Shown: in pieces, positions 52,560 to 61,852 of the stretch | Layout: every line of letters starts with the position of its first letter | Position numbering within the stretch: position 1 is the first letter of the stretch | Assembly: GCF_011044255.1 (NCBI RefSeq) | Contig: NZ_CP049107.1 | Span: forward strand, 248,001-312,000 | Direction: 5' to 3' | Length of the DNA: 64,000 bases | DNA from: Rhizorhabdus phycosphaerae | Lineage (GTDB): Bacteria > Pseudomonadota > Alphaproteobacteria > Sphingomonadales > Sphingomonadaceae | The notes under the pieces: generated by a model | What the model saw: only the letters and a program-made list of their open reading frames with translations | Told to the model about the DNA's origin: nothing | Databases searched by the model: none | Program-made: the position numbers and the translations under genes

Positions 52560-53462
52560 TCAGGGGAGCAGCACCTCGACCGTGGTGGTGTAGGATAGGC
52601 GCCGGCTCGTCGCGCGGGCGACAGTCGGCTTGTCGTCGCTTGCTGAGGCGTTGATCCAGTACATGCCCGCTTCCGGCCAGTCGATCTTCGCGACACCATC
52701 CGCGCCGGTCACGATTTCACGCGCGCCGTCGTCGTTGCGATAACGCTTGCCGCCCGGCACGACGCTGAGTTTGAGCCCGGCCGCCGGCTTGCCGTCGATC
52801 AGGAAGCGGAAGCTGGCCGTCTCTCCCACGACCAGTTCATCGGGGTGCGTGATCGGCTGGAATTCGATGCCGGCACCCATTGGCTTGAAAACGGCATCGC
52901 TCGGCTGGTTTGCGGTCACGTAGATTTCGTTGCGCGCGATCATCTGCGTGAGCTTCACGTCCGTCGCGTTGGCGGGGATGTCGTCGACGGACTGTACCGA
53001 TCGCATCGGCGGTTGCGGCGGGGCACCGGGGGTGCCATTTGCGCCAGGCCCACCGGGGCCGCCGGGACCACCTGCCATGGCCGGACCCCTGGGCCGTCCG
53101 CCGACGCGGACTTCCTCGCCGTCGATCTTGAAGCTGCCAGCCACGCTGTTCGTATAGGTGCCGATCTTCCAGGTTCCCGGCTTGTCGAGCTTGACGTCGA
53201 ACACGGACCTGTAACGGCCCGTCGCGGCGTTTTCGATCTTCGCTTCGCTGCCATCAGGCGCCCACGCCTTGACCCCGTCGAGGCGCATCGGCTGATGGTC
53301 CGCGAAGAAGAGGTCGTTCGACGCGGCTGCATCGACCGTGACCCAGTTGTTCGTGCCGGAGAAGACGGTCGCATTGGGGACCATCCACTGCCGGTGCGCC
53401 GAGGCCAGTGTCGGGATGGCGATCAACAGGGTGGCGGTGATCAGGCGTGCGGACATGCGCAT
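52560..53462 (-). CDS. DUF4198 periplasmic protein
   Basis: 300 residues. The signal peptide (MRMSARLITATLLIAIPTLA) ends ASA, so the mature protein would start at His23 (HRQWMVPN). Two beta-sandwich-like halves are joined by a Gly/Pro-rich linker at about residues 121-152. The second half includes PITHPDELVVGETASFRFLIDGKP-type DUF4198 blocks and ends in YTTTVEVLLP. DUF4198 is related to metal-uptake accessory proteins such as NikM-like domains. An N-terminal histidine could bind metal; that is inference. ATG 53462 has AAAGGA upstream. It lies between the DUF2271 and ApbE genes. Confidence 0.85.
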   Translation of the reverse strand: MRMSARLITATLLIAIPTLASAHRQWMVPNATVFSGTNNWVTVDAAASNDLFFADHQPMRLDGVKAWAPDGSEAKIENAATGRYRSVFDVKLDKPGTWKIGTYTNSVAGSFKIDGEEVRVGGRPRGPAMAGGPGGPGGPGANGTPGAPPQPPMRSVQSVDDIPANATDVKLTQMIARNEIYVTANQPSDAVFKPMGAGIEFQPITHPDELVVGETASFRFLIDGKPAAGLKLSVVPGGKRYRNDDGAREIVTGADGVAKIDWPEAGMYWINASASDDKPTVARATSRRLSYTTTVEVLLP

Positions 53463-53473
53463 CGTCGGTCCTT

Positions 53474-53956
53474 TCAGCGTGCGGCGAGGGTGATGGTGCC
53501 AAGCTCGGCCTTGCCGGAGGCCTTGGCGGCCTTGGCAGGCAGGGCGATCGGCAGGGAGACAAGCTCGCGGCCCCCGGTCTCGCGAGCGGCTTCCACATTC
53601 AGCACATAGGCGCCGGGCTTGACGTCGTCGGGGATCGACAGGACATGGCTGCCGGGCGCGCGGGTCGCCCCGCTGATACCGTCGGCCGGCATCGTCATGC
53701 TCTTGCCGCCCTTGCGCCACCAGGCCCGCAGGTCCGACAGCCATTTGGTGCCGGGCTCTCCACCGTTCTTCTTGACCTGATACCAGACGGACAATGTGCG
53801 GATCGCACCGCCGCCCACGGGCTCGAGCCAGACGGCGACATAGGGGCGATGATATTCGGCCACCTTGAGCTGAGGTATCGCGATGGTGACGGTGCCACCG
53901 GCGAAAGCGGGGGAAGCGATAGACGATCCCAGAAGAATGAGGGGAGTAGCGCGCAT
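53474..53956 (-). CDS. DUF2271 protein with ApbE flavinylation motif
   Basis: 160 residues. The signal peptide (MRATPLILLGSSIASPAFAG) ends near AFA. WWRKGGKSMTMPADGISGAT contains D92-G-I-S-G-A-T98, which exactly fits the DxxSGAT pattern of ApbE acceptor proteins, so Thr98 is the predicted covalent FMN site. The gene lies nine bases after the PepSY gene, and the flavin transferase is two genes downstream. Probable role: a periplasmic, FMN-bearing electron carrier working with the PepSY membrane protein. Function is inferred from motif and context. Confidence 0.88.
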   Translation of the reverse strand: MRATPLILLGSSIASPAFAGGTVTIAIPQLKVAEYHRPYVAVWLEPVGGGAIRTLSVWYQVKKNGGEPGTKWLSDLRAWWRKGGKSMTMPADGISGATRAPGSHVLSIPDDVKPGAYVLNVEAARETGGRELVSLPIALPAKAAKASGKAELGTITLAAR

Positions 53957-53965
53957 GGCAGGACC

Positions 53966-54652
53966 TCAGTGAACGAAGAACAGGATGAGAAGGAGAGGGG
54001 CGAGCAGGCCCAGGCCGACGAGCGGCCAGGTCGACGGGCGCGGCTTTGCGTGCATGTAGAGCAGCATAAGGCCGGTGAGCGTGAAGAGGACGCAGGCTCC
54101 CGCGAAGATGTCGATGAACCAGCCCCAGGCGCTTCCCGCATTGCGGCCCTTGTGGAGATCGTTCGCCCAACTGATCCAGCCGCGGTCGGTAATTTCACCG
54201 GTAACCGCTCCGGATTGGCGGTCGATGCTGATCCACGCGTCACCGCCCGGGCGAGGGAGCGCAATATAGACTTCGTCGTCTGACCATTCGGCGGGCTTTC
54301 CGCGCGGATCGAGACCCAGTCGCGCGTCCACGAACGCCGCGACGGGGGGCGGCAGGGCAGCATCGGCGCTGGCCGGCTGCGCAAGCCGGGGAAGCAGTGG
54401 CGCGGGAAGCTGTGCAGCCAGGGCCGTCGTGACCGGCGTCGCGCCGATCGTCGCGGCGTGGTTCAGCGTGATGCCTGTCGCCGCGAACAGAAGCATCCCC
54501 ATCAGCGAGACGGCAGCGCTCATCCAGTGCCAGCTGTGGAACTGTTTCAACCACCAGCCACGCGAGCGATACCAGGGCTTGGGCACCGGACGCCGCTTCG
54601 GTGCGGGATGCGCTTGGGCTGCTGTCAGCGGAATGTCGGCGGGGCTGTTCAC
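53966..54652 (-). CDS. PepSY-associated transmembrane protein
   Basis: 228 residues. A first membrane helix follows RGWWLKQFHSWHWMSAAVSL, and two more are near the C-terminus (FIDIFAGACVLFTLTGLMLL and LVGLGLLAPLLLILFFVH). A PepSY-like periplasmic part lies between (YIALPRPGGDAWISIDRQSG, then WISWANDLHKGR). His residues near the membrane helices (HSWHW, LNHAA, LHKGR) resemble haem ligands of PepSY ferric-reductase-like proteins, but haem binding is not proven. It starts at GTG 54652, with a Fur-like inverted repeat 40 bp upstream. First gene of the PepSY-DUF2271-DUF4198-apbE operon. Confidence 0.87.
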   Translation of the reverse strand: MNSPADIPLTAAQAHPAPKRRPVPKPWYRSRGWWLKQFHSWHWMSAAVSLMGMLLFAATGITLNHAATIGATPVTTALAAQLPAPLLPRLAQPASADAALPPPVAAFVDARLGLDPRGKPAEWSDDEVYIALPRPGGDAWISIDRQSGAVTGEITDRGWISWANDLHKGRNAGSAWGWFIDIFAGACVLFTLTGLMLLYMHAKPRPSTWPLVGLGLLAPLLLILFFVH

Positions 54653-54691
54653 ATTGCCCGGCTAACCGGATCGATTCGGCAGTGCAATAGC

Positions 54692-54712
54692 TAATGCGAA
54701 CCAGTCGCATTA
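54692..54712. promoter_or_regulatory. Fur-like inverted repeat upstream of PepSY operon
   Basis: TAATGCGA and TCGCATTA form perfect 8-base arms around ACCAG. The site is 40 bp before the PepSY start and downstream of the TonB receptor gene. The AATGCGA half-sites resemble Fur-regulated sites of other proteobacteria, and the operon is of the kind associated with iron uptake. It would allow the operon to be switched separately from the receptor. Confidence 0.5.
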
Positions 54713-54765
54713 ATTTCAGTCTTGAAATATGGCGCCGCGCCTTATCGAGCGCGGCGCCACGAGGC

Positions 54766-57012
54766 TCAGAAACTCTTGCGCAGTTCGACGCCGATGATGC
54801 GCGGTTCGTTGATCATGCCGGTCAGATTGTTGAAATCGATCGCGCTGACGCTTCGGATCTGGTTGGTGATGTTCCGTGCAAACGCCGCGACTTCCCACTG
54901 CGCGTCCGCCTTGTACCCAACGCGAAGACCGCCCTCGAGCAGCGACCGCCCCCGGAATTCGAGTGCCTCGTAGAGGAAATAGTTGACCCGGCTGCGATAG
55001 GCCCAGTCGGTATAGGCATAGATCTCGCCCCCGCCGACCGGGACCGAGTATCGCGCGGTGACGTTCGCGACATAGCGCGGCGCCTGGGGCAGGTCATTGC
55101 CGTCGATGATGGCGAGGCCGGCGGCGTTGAGCGGGTCGGTGACCGTGCAGAGCGAGCCGCAGGGAGCAACCGCGATCGACTTGTCGCGGATCTCGGTAAA
55201 GTTCCAGCTCCCGCCCGCCGTCAGGAGGAACTGGCTGCTAGGCCGCAGTTCCAGTGTCGTCTCGAGACCGTAGCCGACCGCCTTGTCGGCGTTGAGCAGC
55301 CGTGCCGAATTGACCGCGCCGCCGACCGCCGTGAGCTGCAGATCCTTGGTGCGATACCAGTAGCCGTCGATGTCGAAGGTGAAGAGTCCGCCTGCCAGCG
55401 CGCCTTTGAAGCCGGCTTCACCCGAGATGGTGGTCTGCTTGCGCGCGATCGACGGCGTGCTGAAGAAAGTGACGCGGTCCTGGATCGCCGGACCGAGATA
55501 GCCGGTCGCAAAGCGTGCATAGGCGTTGATGTCGGGAGTGATCGCATAGGTTGCGCTGGCATCCCAGCTGACATTGCTCGCCTTGACGCGATTGGTCAGC
55601 GGTAGTGAAACCGCGATGAGCTGGCTCGAGATGCTCGACGCCGCTAGCGCCGGGTCGAGCGAGATCGTGTCGCGCTTCTTGTCGTGCGAGTAGCGGATAC
55701 CGGCACGCAGGGTGAGTGCGTCGCTCGCCTTATACTCGCCCGAAGCGAACAGTCCGATATTCCGGTTCTTGTTGTCGTGCAGGATGTTGCTGACGCGCGT
55801 GCCGGTGCCGTCATAGGCATATTCGCTATAGTCGAGATTCTGGTCGAAATAGTAGGCGCCGACCTGATAGCGGAATCCCCCGAGATCCTCGCTTGCGAAG
55901 CGCAGTTCCTGGCTGAACTCCTTGGGCTTGGTGCGTCCGCCGGTGTTCACCGGGAACAGCGCCACGCCAAGGCCGAGGGCCGGGAAGCCATAGGTCGCCG
56001 CACCGTCTATGTCGCCGGTGCTCTCGACATTGGCCTTCTCATAGGCAGTGGTCGAGAACAGCGTGCCCACGCCGTCGATCGCCCATTCGAGGCGGGCGTT
56101 GGCGCCGAACTGCTTGAGGTCCTGGCTGGTCAGTCCGTCCAGCGAGACGCGGTTCTTCTTGAAGCCCGCCGAGAAGCGGTTGCTGCCTTGCTGGAAGAGG
56201 CCAGCTCGGAAGACGCGCGGGGTGCCGTCGAGGTCGCGGGCATGGACGTTGAACAGCGCGCTGAACTCGCCCGACGTATATCCGAGCTGGAGGCGACCGG
56301 CGAGATCGCGATAGCCTTCGAGCTTGCGGTCGGCGAGGGTCGGGGAAGCGGTGTTGGTTACCCAATCATCGCGACGCTGCAGCAGGCCCGAAGCACGGAA
56401 GTTGAGACCTTCGCCGATCGGACCGGTGATCGCGGCCTCGGCATTGACCGTATTGTAGGTCCCCCAGCTGATGCTGCCATAGCCGCCGAAGGTGTCGCTC
56501 GGTTTGGCCGAGTTGAGCTTGACGACACCCGCCGGCGTGTTGCGGCCGAACAGCGTACCCTGAGGGCCGCGCAGCACCTCGACACTGGCAAGGTCGAACA
56601 CCGGGAAGCTTTTGAGCATCGGATTTTCGAGGGCTACGTCGTCATAGACCACCGAGACAGGCTGGGCGGCGTTGGGGTCGAAGTCGGTGTTACCGAGGCC
56701 CCGAATGTAGAAGCGCGGGAAGGTGCGGCCGAACGAACTTTCGATCTGCAGGCTCGGCGTGCGCGCCGAGAGGAAGCGGATGTCGAGACCGCTGGAGTTG
56801 ATCACCGCGAGCTTTTCGCCGCCGATCGCCGTCACCGCGACGGGTACGTCCTTGATGTTCTCGGCGCGGCGGGTGGCCGTGACCACGATCTCGGCGCCTT
56901 CGCCGCTGTCGTCTGCTGCCGCCTGCGCAAAGGCCGGCGATGCGAACGGAGGAAACAACAGGGCGCCGGCGAGCAGCGCCAGGCGAATGGACGTCGAACG
57001 ATCGGTAGACAT
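54766..57012 (-). CDS. TonB-dependent outer-membrane receptor
   Basis: 748 residues. The signal peptide ends near SPAFAQ, followed by a TonB-box-like segment EIVVTATRRAENIKDVPVAV. The plug domain contains IRGLGNTDFDPN and VEVLRGPQGTLFGRNTPAGV. The 22-strand barrel ends IGVELRKSF with the terminal aromatic signature. ATG 57012 with AAGGGG upstream is preferred over the open frame to 57099. The substrate is unknown; the downstream PepSY/ApbE operon suggests iron or an iron chelate. Confidence 0.92.
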   Translation of the reverse strand: MSTDRSTSIRLALLAGALLFPPFASPAFAQAAADDSGEGAEIVVTATRRAENIKDVPVAVTAIGGEKLAVINSSGLDIRFLSARTPSLQIESSFGRTFPRFYIRGLGNTDFDPNAAQPVSVVYDDVALENPMLKSFPVFDLASVEVLRGPQGTLFGRNTPAGVVKLNSAKPSDTFGGYGSISWGTYNTVNAEAAITGPIGEGLNFRASGLLQRRDDWVTNTASPTLADRKLEGYRDLAGRLQLGYTSGEFSALFNVHARDLDGTPRVFRAGLFQQGSNRFSAGFKKNRVSLDGLTSQDLKQFGANARLEWAIDGVGTLFSTTAYEKANVESTGDIDGAATYGFPALGLGVALFPVNTGGRTKPKEFSQELRFASEDLGGFRYQVGAYYFDQNLDYSEYAYDGTGTRVSNILHDNKNRNIGLFASGEYKASDALTLRAGIRYSHDKKRDTISLDPALAASSISSQLIAVSLPLTNRVKASNVSWDASATYAITPDINAYARFATGYLGPAIQDRVTFFSTPSIARKQTTISGEAGFKGALAGGLFTFDIDGYWYRTKDLQLTAVGGAVNSARLLNADKAVGYGLETTLELRPSSQFLLTAGGSWNFTEIRDKSIAVAPCGSLCTVTDPLNAAGLAIIDGNDLPQAPRYVANVTARYSVPVGGGEIYAYTDWAYRSRVNYFLYEALEFRGRSLLEGGLRVGYKADAQWEVAAFARNITNQIRSVSAIDFNNLTGMINEPRIIGVELRKSF

Positions 57013-57108
57013 GGTGGCAAACCCCTTTTTTGCTGGCCCACGCCCTCTCTGCGGATTTTCTGTTTGAGGCAGCGCTATCAGCCGCATGGCCACCGTCAAT
57101 GGATCACA

Positions 57109-57124
57109 CTGACATTGGCGTCAG
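57109..57124. promoter_or_regulatory. Inverted repeat upstream of TonB receptor
   Basis: CTGAC and GTCAG surround ATTGGC, about 100 bp before the receptor start at 57012. It is a possible operator; no regulator is assigned. Confidence 0.25.
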
Positions 57125-57202
57125 CAACGCGATTATTGGAAGGGGCGTTGCCGCAAAAGCACAGTAGGCTCGGCCGACCCGCTCCCCGACGCAGCCGAGT
57201 CC

Positions 57203-57237
57203 AAAGAAAAGCCCCGGCGTCCTGTCGGACCCGGGGC
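57203..57237 (-). terminator. Intrinsic terminator of rpoD
   Basis: On the minus strand GCCCCGG and CCGGGGC pair, with GTCC/GGAC extending the stem, followed by TTTTCTTT. It begins about 29 bp after the rpoD stop. Confidence 0.85.
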
Positions 57238-57265
57238 CTTCTAAGTGGTCTATTCGCCGCTTCGC

Positions 57266-59290
57266 TTACTGGTCGAGGAAGCTGCGCATCTTGCGGCTGC
57301 GGCTCGGATGCTTCAGCTTGCGCAGCGCCTTCGCCTCGATCTGCCGGATGCGCTCGCGGGTGACCGAGAATTGTTGGCCAACCTCTTCGAGCGTGTGATC
57401 GGTGTTCATGCCGATGCCGAAGCGCATGCGCAGCACGCGCTCCTCGCGGGGGGTGAGGCTCGCCAGAACGCGGGTCACCGTCTCCTTGAGATTCGCCTGG
57501 ATCGCGGCGTCGACCGGAATGATCGCGTTCTTGTCCTCGATGAAGTCGCCGAGGTGGCTGTCTTCCTCGTCGCCGATCGGCGTTTCGAGGCTGATCGGCT
57601 CCTTGGCGATCTTCATCACCTTGCGAACCTTCTCGAGCGGCATCGAAAGCCGCTCCGCCAGTTCCTCCGGGGTCGGCTCGCGTCCGATTTCGTGAAGGAT
57701 CTGACGGCTCGTGCGAACAAGCTTGTTGATCGTCTCGATCATATGGACCGGAATACGGATGGTCCGAGCCTGATCGGCGATCGAGCGCGTGATCGCCTGG
57801 CGAATCCACCAGGTCGCATAGGTCGAGAATTTGTAGCCGCGGCGATATTCGAACTTATCGACGGCCTTCATCAGGCCGATATTGCCCTCCTGGATGAGGT
57901 CCAGGAACTGCAGGCCACGGTTGGTATATTTCTTCGCGATCGAGATCACGAGGCGCAGGTTCGCTTCGACCATTTCCTTCTTGGCGATGCGCGCCTCGCG
58001 TTCACCCTTCTGCACCATGTTGACGATGCGGCGGAATTCGCTGAGCGCCATGCCGGTCGCCTGGGCGATCTCGGAGATTTCATTGCGGATACGCTCGACG
58101 GCGCCGGCTTCCTGCGCTGCGAAAGCCGCCCACTTCTTGTCGATCTTCCCCACGCGCTCGAGCCAGCCGTCCTCAAGCTCGCGGTTGATGTAGGATTCGA
58201 GGAAGTCGCGCCGCGGCACCTTGTGCCGCTCGGCCAAGCGGAGCATCTGCCCGCCCAGCGTGGTGAGGCGCCGGTTGAACGAGTAAAGCTGGTCGACCAG
58301 ATATTCGATCTTCGCGCCGTGGAACTGGACGCTCTCGACCTCGGCGGTCAGCTGCTCGCGCAGCGACTGATAGCGCTCTTCCTCGGCGGCCGGGAAATCG
58401 TCGCCGACGCTCAGCGCGGCGACGCGGGCTTCCTGCACCTGCGAGAAGGTCTTGTAGAGATCGGTGATCGCGGCGAAGCGCTCAAGTGCCAACGGCTTGA
58501 GCTGCTCCTCCATCTGCGCGAGGCTGAGGGTATTGTCCTCGTCCTCTTCCTCCGCCGGGCGGGGAGTGCGACGCTCGGTCATCGACTCCTCGTCTTCGTC
58601 GCTCGCCGGCTCTTCCTCGGGCTCGTCTTCCTCCTTGAAGGTCGGTCCCGTCGTCTCGGCGGAAATCTCGCCGTCGGCTTCCTCATTCTCGACCTGCTCT
58701 GCGGTCGGGCCCTTCGACAGCATCGCGTCGAGGTCGAGGATTTCGCGCAGCTGCATCGTGCCTTCGTTCAGCGCGTTCGACCAGTCGATGATCGCGTTGA
58801 ACGTGATCGGGCTTTCGCACAGCCCCAGGATCATGGTGTCGCGGCCGGCCTCGATGCGCTTCGCGATGGCGATTTCGCCCTCGCGGCTCAGCAGCTCGAC
58901 GGCGCCCATCTCGCGCAGATACATGCGAACGGGATCGTCGGTGCGATCGACCGTTTCCTTCTTCGCGGTCGAGGTGAGGGCAGGGCCGGTATCGCCTTCG
59001 TCCGCCGCGGCGGCCTCGTCGATATTCTCTTCTTCCGGCTGCTCGTCCTCGCCGGCATCCTCGTTCTCGACGATGTTGACGCCCATCTCGTTGAGCGCCG
59101 ACATGACGTCCTCGAGCTGGTCGGAGGTCATCTGGTCCTGCGGCAGCGCCTCGTTGAGCTGCTCATAGGTTATGTAGCCCTTGCGCTTGGCGCGTGCGAT
59201 CAGCTTCTTGATCGAACCTTCGTTGAGGTCGATGAGCGGAGCGTCGCCGTCGATCCGATCGCCACCATCGCTCCCGTTCGTCTTCGCCAT
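57266..59290 (-). CDS. rpoD: RNA polymerase primary sigma factor RpoD
   Basis: The main sigma-70, 674 residues. An N-terminal region 1.1 and a long acidic non-conserved region ([20 protein letters not shown], then [16 protein letters not shown]) precede region 2 ([58 protein letters not shown]). Region 3 follows, then region 4 ([20 protein letters not shown], then [20 protein letters not shown]). Downstream of dnaG by about 50 bp in the macromolecular-synthesis operon. Confidence 0.99.
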   Translation of the reverse strand: MAKTNGSDGGDRIDGDAPLIDLNEGSIKKLIARAKRKGYITYEQLNEALPQDQMTSDQLEDVMSALNEMGVNIVENEDAGEDEQPEEENIDEAAAADEGDTGPALTSTAKKETVDRTDDPVRMYLREMGAVELLSREGEIAIAKRIEAGRDTMILGLCESPITFNAIIDWSNALNEGTMQLREILDLDAMLSKGPTAEQVENEEADGEISAETTGPTFKEEDEPEEEPASDEDEESMTERRTPRPAEEEDEDNTLSLAQMEEQLKPLALERFAAITDLYKTFSQVQEARVAALSVGDDFPAAEEERYQSLREQLTAEVESVQFHGAKIEYLVDQLYSFNRRLTTLGGQMLRLAERHKVPRRDFLESYINRELEDGWLERVGKIDKKWAAFAAQEAGAVERIRNEISEIAQATGMALSEFRRIVNMVQKGEREARIAKKEMVEANLRLVISIAKKYTNRGLQFLDLIQEGNIGLMKAVDKFEYRRGYKFSTYATWWIRQAITRSIADQARTIRIPVHMIETINKLVRTSRQILHEIGREPTPEELAERLSMPLEKVRKVMKIAKEPISLETPIGDEEDSHLGDFIEDKNAIIPVDAAIQANLKETVTRVLASLTPREERVLRMRFGIGMNTDHTLEEVGQQFSVTRERIRQIEAKALRKLKHPSRSRKMRSFLDQ

Positions 59291-59340
59291 CTAGGACCAG
59301 CCCTCATTCGATACAGGCCGGAAATCCGGCCACAAATAGT

Positions 59341-61200
59341 TTAAGCGCCCTCGCCGTCCTCGCCTTGGGCGAGATCGGTTAGAGCGCGTTGGGCGTCGGC
59401 AAGCGCTTCTCGCAGCCTCTGCTGCTCCGACCACTGTGCCTCGCTCGTCTCCATGCCCAGCCTGTCGGTCGCCTCGCGCAGCGCGGCATCCAGCATCGGG
59501 ATGGCCGCGAGTGCGTCGATCGTCGCCGACAGGTCATGCACGGCACGATTATACTCGGCATTGCCGCGTAAAAACGAAAAGGCAAGAGTGTTCGTAGCCT
59601 TGAGCTCCTCGATCACCGCCCCAAGACCCGCCTCACGCAATATGGTTTCGAGAGATTCCTTTTCAAGCGGTGTCCCGGAAAAGCTGGCGTCGAAGGCCGC
59701 AGCGCGCAGTTCGTCGAGCCTCGGATCGTCCAGCGGGAGCGCTGCCACAGTCTCGATCTTGTCCGCCAACACCTCAGGATAACGCAACAGCCCATCCAGC
59801 GCAGCCCTGATCACCCCGCGATTCAGGCCAGTCCGCGCGATGGCGCGGGTCGCATCCGACGGGGGAAGGACTTCGGGCTTCCAGGGCTGTCCGGGGCGCC
59901 GCTGTTGGCGAGGTTGGAACGGTCTGTCGAACTGACGCCGGGCGGGGGCGAAGCGCTCGTCGAACCGGCGACGGAACTCCGCCTGATATTGCTCCCGGAC
60001 GTCGCGGTCCTGGATCGTCCCGGCCAGATCGCCGAGCCGTTTGCGAAGACCCGCTTTCGCCTCCGGCGTATCGAGCGGCTGGGCGTCGAGTTCGGAACGC
60101 CAGACGAGTTCGTCGAGGCTGATGGTCTCGCCCAGCAACTGCTCGACCGCGCGGGCGCCGCCAGCCTTCACCAGATCGTCCGGATCCTGCCCGCCGGGCA
60201 GCAGCGCGAAGCGGAGGGTTCGTCCGGGCACGACCATCGGCAGGGCCCGATGCGCGGCCCGGACAGCGGCCTTCTGTCCTGCCTTGTCGCCGTCGAAGCA
60301 GAGGATCGGGGTTTCGGCCATCCGCCACAGCCGTTCCAGCTGCATCTCGGTCAGCGCCGTGCCCAGCGGGGCCACCGCTTCGTCCAGGCCAGCCTTGGCC
60401 AGGGCGATGACGTCCATATAGCCCTCGACCGCGATCACCCGGCCGGCCTTCCGTGCGGCGGCACCCGCGCGATCGATGTTGAACAGGGTGCGGCCCTTGT
60501 CGAACAGGGGCGTGTCCGGGGAGTTCAGATATTTGGGCTCACCCTGGTCGAGGATGCGGCCGCCAAAGGCGATGACCCGCCCGCGCGCGTCGCGGATCGG
60601 GATCATCAGCCGCCCGCGAAAGCGGTCATAGGGTTCCTTGCCCTCGACCGAGATGAGCAGCCCGCATTCGATCAACTGGTCGTCGCCGAACGATTTCAGT
60701 GCCGTTCTCAGGCGCCCGCGACTGTCGGGCGCGAAGCCCATGCCAAATGCCTTGGCCAGCGCGGCGTTCAGGCCCCTCCGGTCGAGATAGGCCCGGGCGG
60801 CAGCGCCATCGATCCCGCCCAACTGCTCCTCGAACCAAGTCGCAGCGGCCTGCATGACATCGTGCAAGCCGGCTTGCCGCTCGTTGCGCTGGGCGGCGCG
60901 GGGGTCGGGGGCCGGAACCTCCATGCCCGCGCTCTGGGCAAGCTCCTTCACCGCGTCGATGAAGCTCAGGCCCTTGGCTTCGGTCAGGAAGCGTATCGCG
61001 TCGCCATGCGCGCCGCAGCCGAAGCAATGGTAGAAGCCCTTGTCGTCGTTGACGTAGAAGCTGGGGCTCTTTTCGTCGTGGAACGGGCAGCAGGCTTTGT
61101 ATTCGCGACCCGCCTTGATCAGCTTCACCGAGCGGCCGATCAGCGTGGACAGCGTGACCCTGCCTCGCAGTTCGTCCAGGAATTGCGGTGAAAGCGACAT
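59341..61200 (-). CDS. dnaG: DNA primase DnaG
   Basis: Makes RNA primers at the replication fork. 619 residues. The N-terminal zinc ribbon uses Cys38, His41, Cys59 and Cys62 (CCPFHDEKSPSF, YHCFGCGAHGD). The catalytic core has MIPIRDARGRVIAFGGRIL and PKYLNSPDTPLFDKG, and the TOPRIM domain contains VIAVEGYMDVIALAKAGLDE and LCFDGDKAGQKAA. The C-terminal DnaB-binding region is present. It lies between yqeY and rpoD. Confidence 0.98.
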   Translation of the reverse strand: MSLSPQFLDELRGRVTLSTLIGRSVKLIKAGREYKACCPFHDEKSPSFYVNDDKGFYHCFGCGAHGDAIRFLTEAKGLSFIDAVKELAQSAGMEVPAPDPRAAQRNERQAGLHDVMQAAATWFEEQLGGIDGAAARAYLDRRGLNAALAKAFGMGFAPDSRGRLRTALKSFGDDQLIECGLLISVEGKEPYDRFRGRLMIPIRDARGRVIAFGGRILDQGEPKYLNSPDTPLFDKGRTLFNIDRAGAAARKAGRVIAVEGYMDVIALAKAGLDEAVAPLGTALTEMQLERLWRMAETPILCFDGDKAGQKAAVRAAHRALPMVVPGRTLRFALLPGGQDPDDLVKAGGARAVEQLLGETISLDELVWRSELDAQPLDTPEAKAGLRKRLGDLAGTIQDRDVREQYQAEFRRRFDERFAPARRQFDRPFQPRQQRRPGQPWKPEVLPPSDATRAIARTGLNRGVIRAALDGLLRYPEVLADKIETVAALPLDDPRLDELRAAAFDASFSGTPLEKESLETILREAGLGAVIEELKATNTLAFSFLRGNAEYNRAVHDLSATIDALAAIPMLDAALREATDRLGMETSEAQWSEQQRLREALADAQRALTDLAQGEDGEGA

Positions 61201-61259
61201 GGCTTACCGCCCGGCCCGGACAGGCAGGGCAGGGCGGGAAGCGCCCTCTGCCGGAAGCG

Positions 61260-61715
61260 TCACCCGGCCAACCGCGCCTTCACCAGGCCGCTGGCCTTCG
61301 CCATGTCCATCTGGCCGGCGAAGCGCTCCTTGAGCGCCGCCATGACGCGGCCCATGTCCTTGACCGACGCGGCGCCGAGTTCGGTCGCCAGCGCGTCGAC
61401 GGCGGCACGCGCCTCGTCATCGCTCATCTGCCGCGGCAGGAAGCGCTCGATCACGCCGACCTCCGCCGCCTCGGCGGCCGCCAGTTCCGGGCGATTGCCC
61501 TTCTCGTACATCTCGATCGATTCGCGGCGCTGCTTGATCATTTTCTGCAGCACTTCGGTCACGAGAAGATCGTCGTCGGGCTGCGTGCTCGCCGTCCGCA
61601 ACTCGATGTCGCGGTTCTTGATGGCCGACTGAATCAGGCGGATCGCTGCCGTCGAGGTCGTGTCGCGCGCCTTCATCGCGACGACGAGGGCCGCCTTGAT
61701 ATCGTCTCGAATCAT
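61260..61715 (-). CDS. GatB/YqeY domain protein
   Basis: 151 residues. MIRDDIKAALVVAMKARDTT, then RLIQSAIKNRDIELR and IEMYEKGNRPELAAAEAAEV match YqeY. The fold resembles the C-terminal tRNA-interacting domain of GatB, but the function is unknown. ATG 61715 is chosen over an upstream GTG. It precedes dnaG and rpoD on the same strand, replacing the rpsU seen in enteric operons, and diverges from carA over about 137 bp. Confidence 0.93.
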   Translation of the reverse strand: MIRDDIKAALVVAMKARDTTSTAAIRLIQSAIKNRDIELRTASTQPDDDLLVTEVLQKMIKQRRESIEMYEKGNRPELAAAEAAEVGVIERFLPRQMSDDEARAAVDALATELGAASVKDMGRVMAALKERFAGQMDMAKASGLVKARLAG

Positions 61716-61852
61716 GGGGTGCACCAAAGCTGGTTCTGGAAAGGAGGTCGCCTAGCACAGAGAAAGATGTTTTAATAGAATTGACCCTGTGATGTGGGCC
61801 CCCTAGGTACGCCGCCGTTTGCCTGCCGACCCCAGCCCAAAGGAGAGCCCTC

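Noticed and set aside
57245-59344. 699-residue plus-strand frame over rpoD
   Set aside because: Antisense to rpoD, whose sigma regions are unmistakable.
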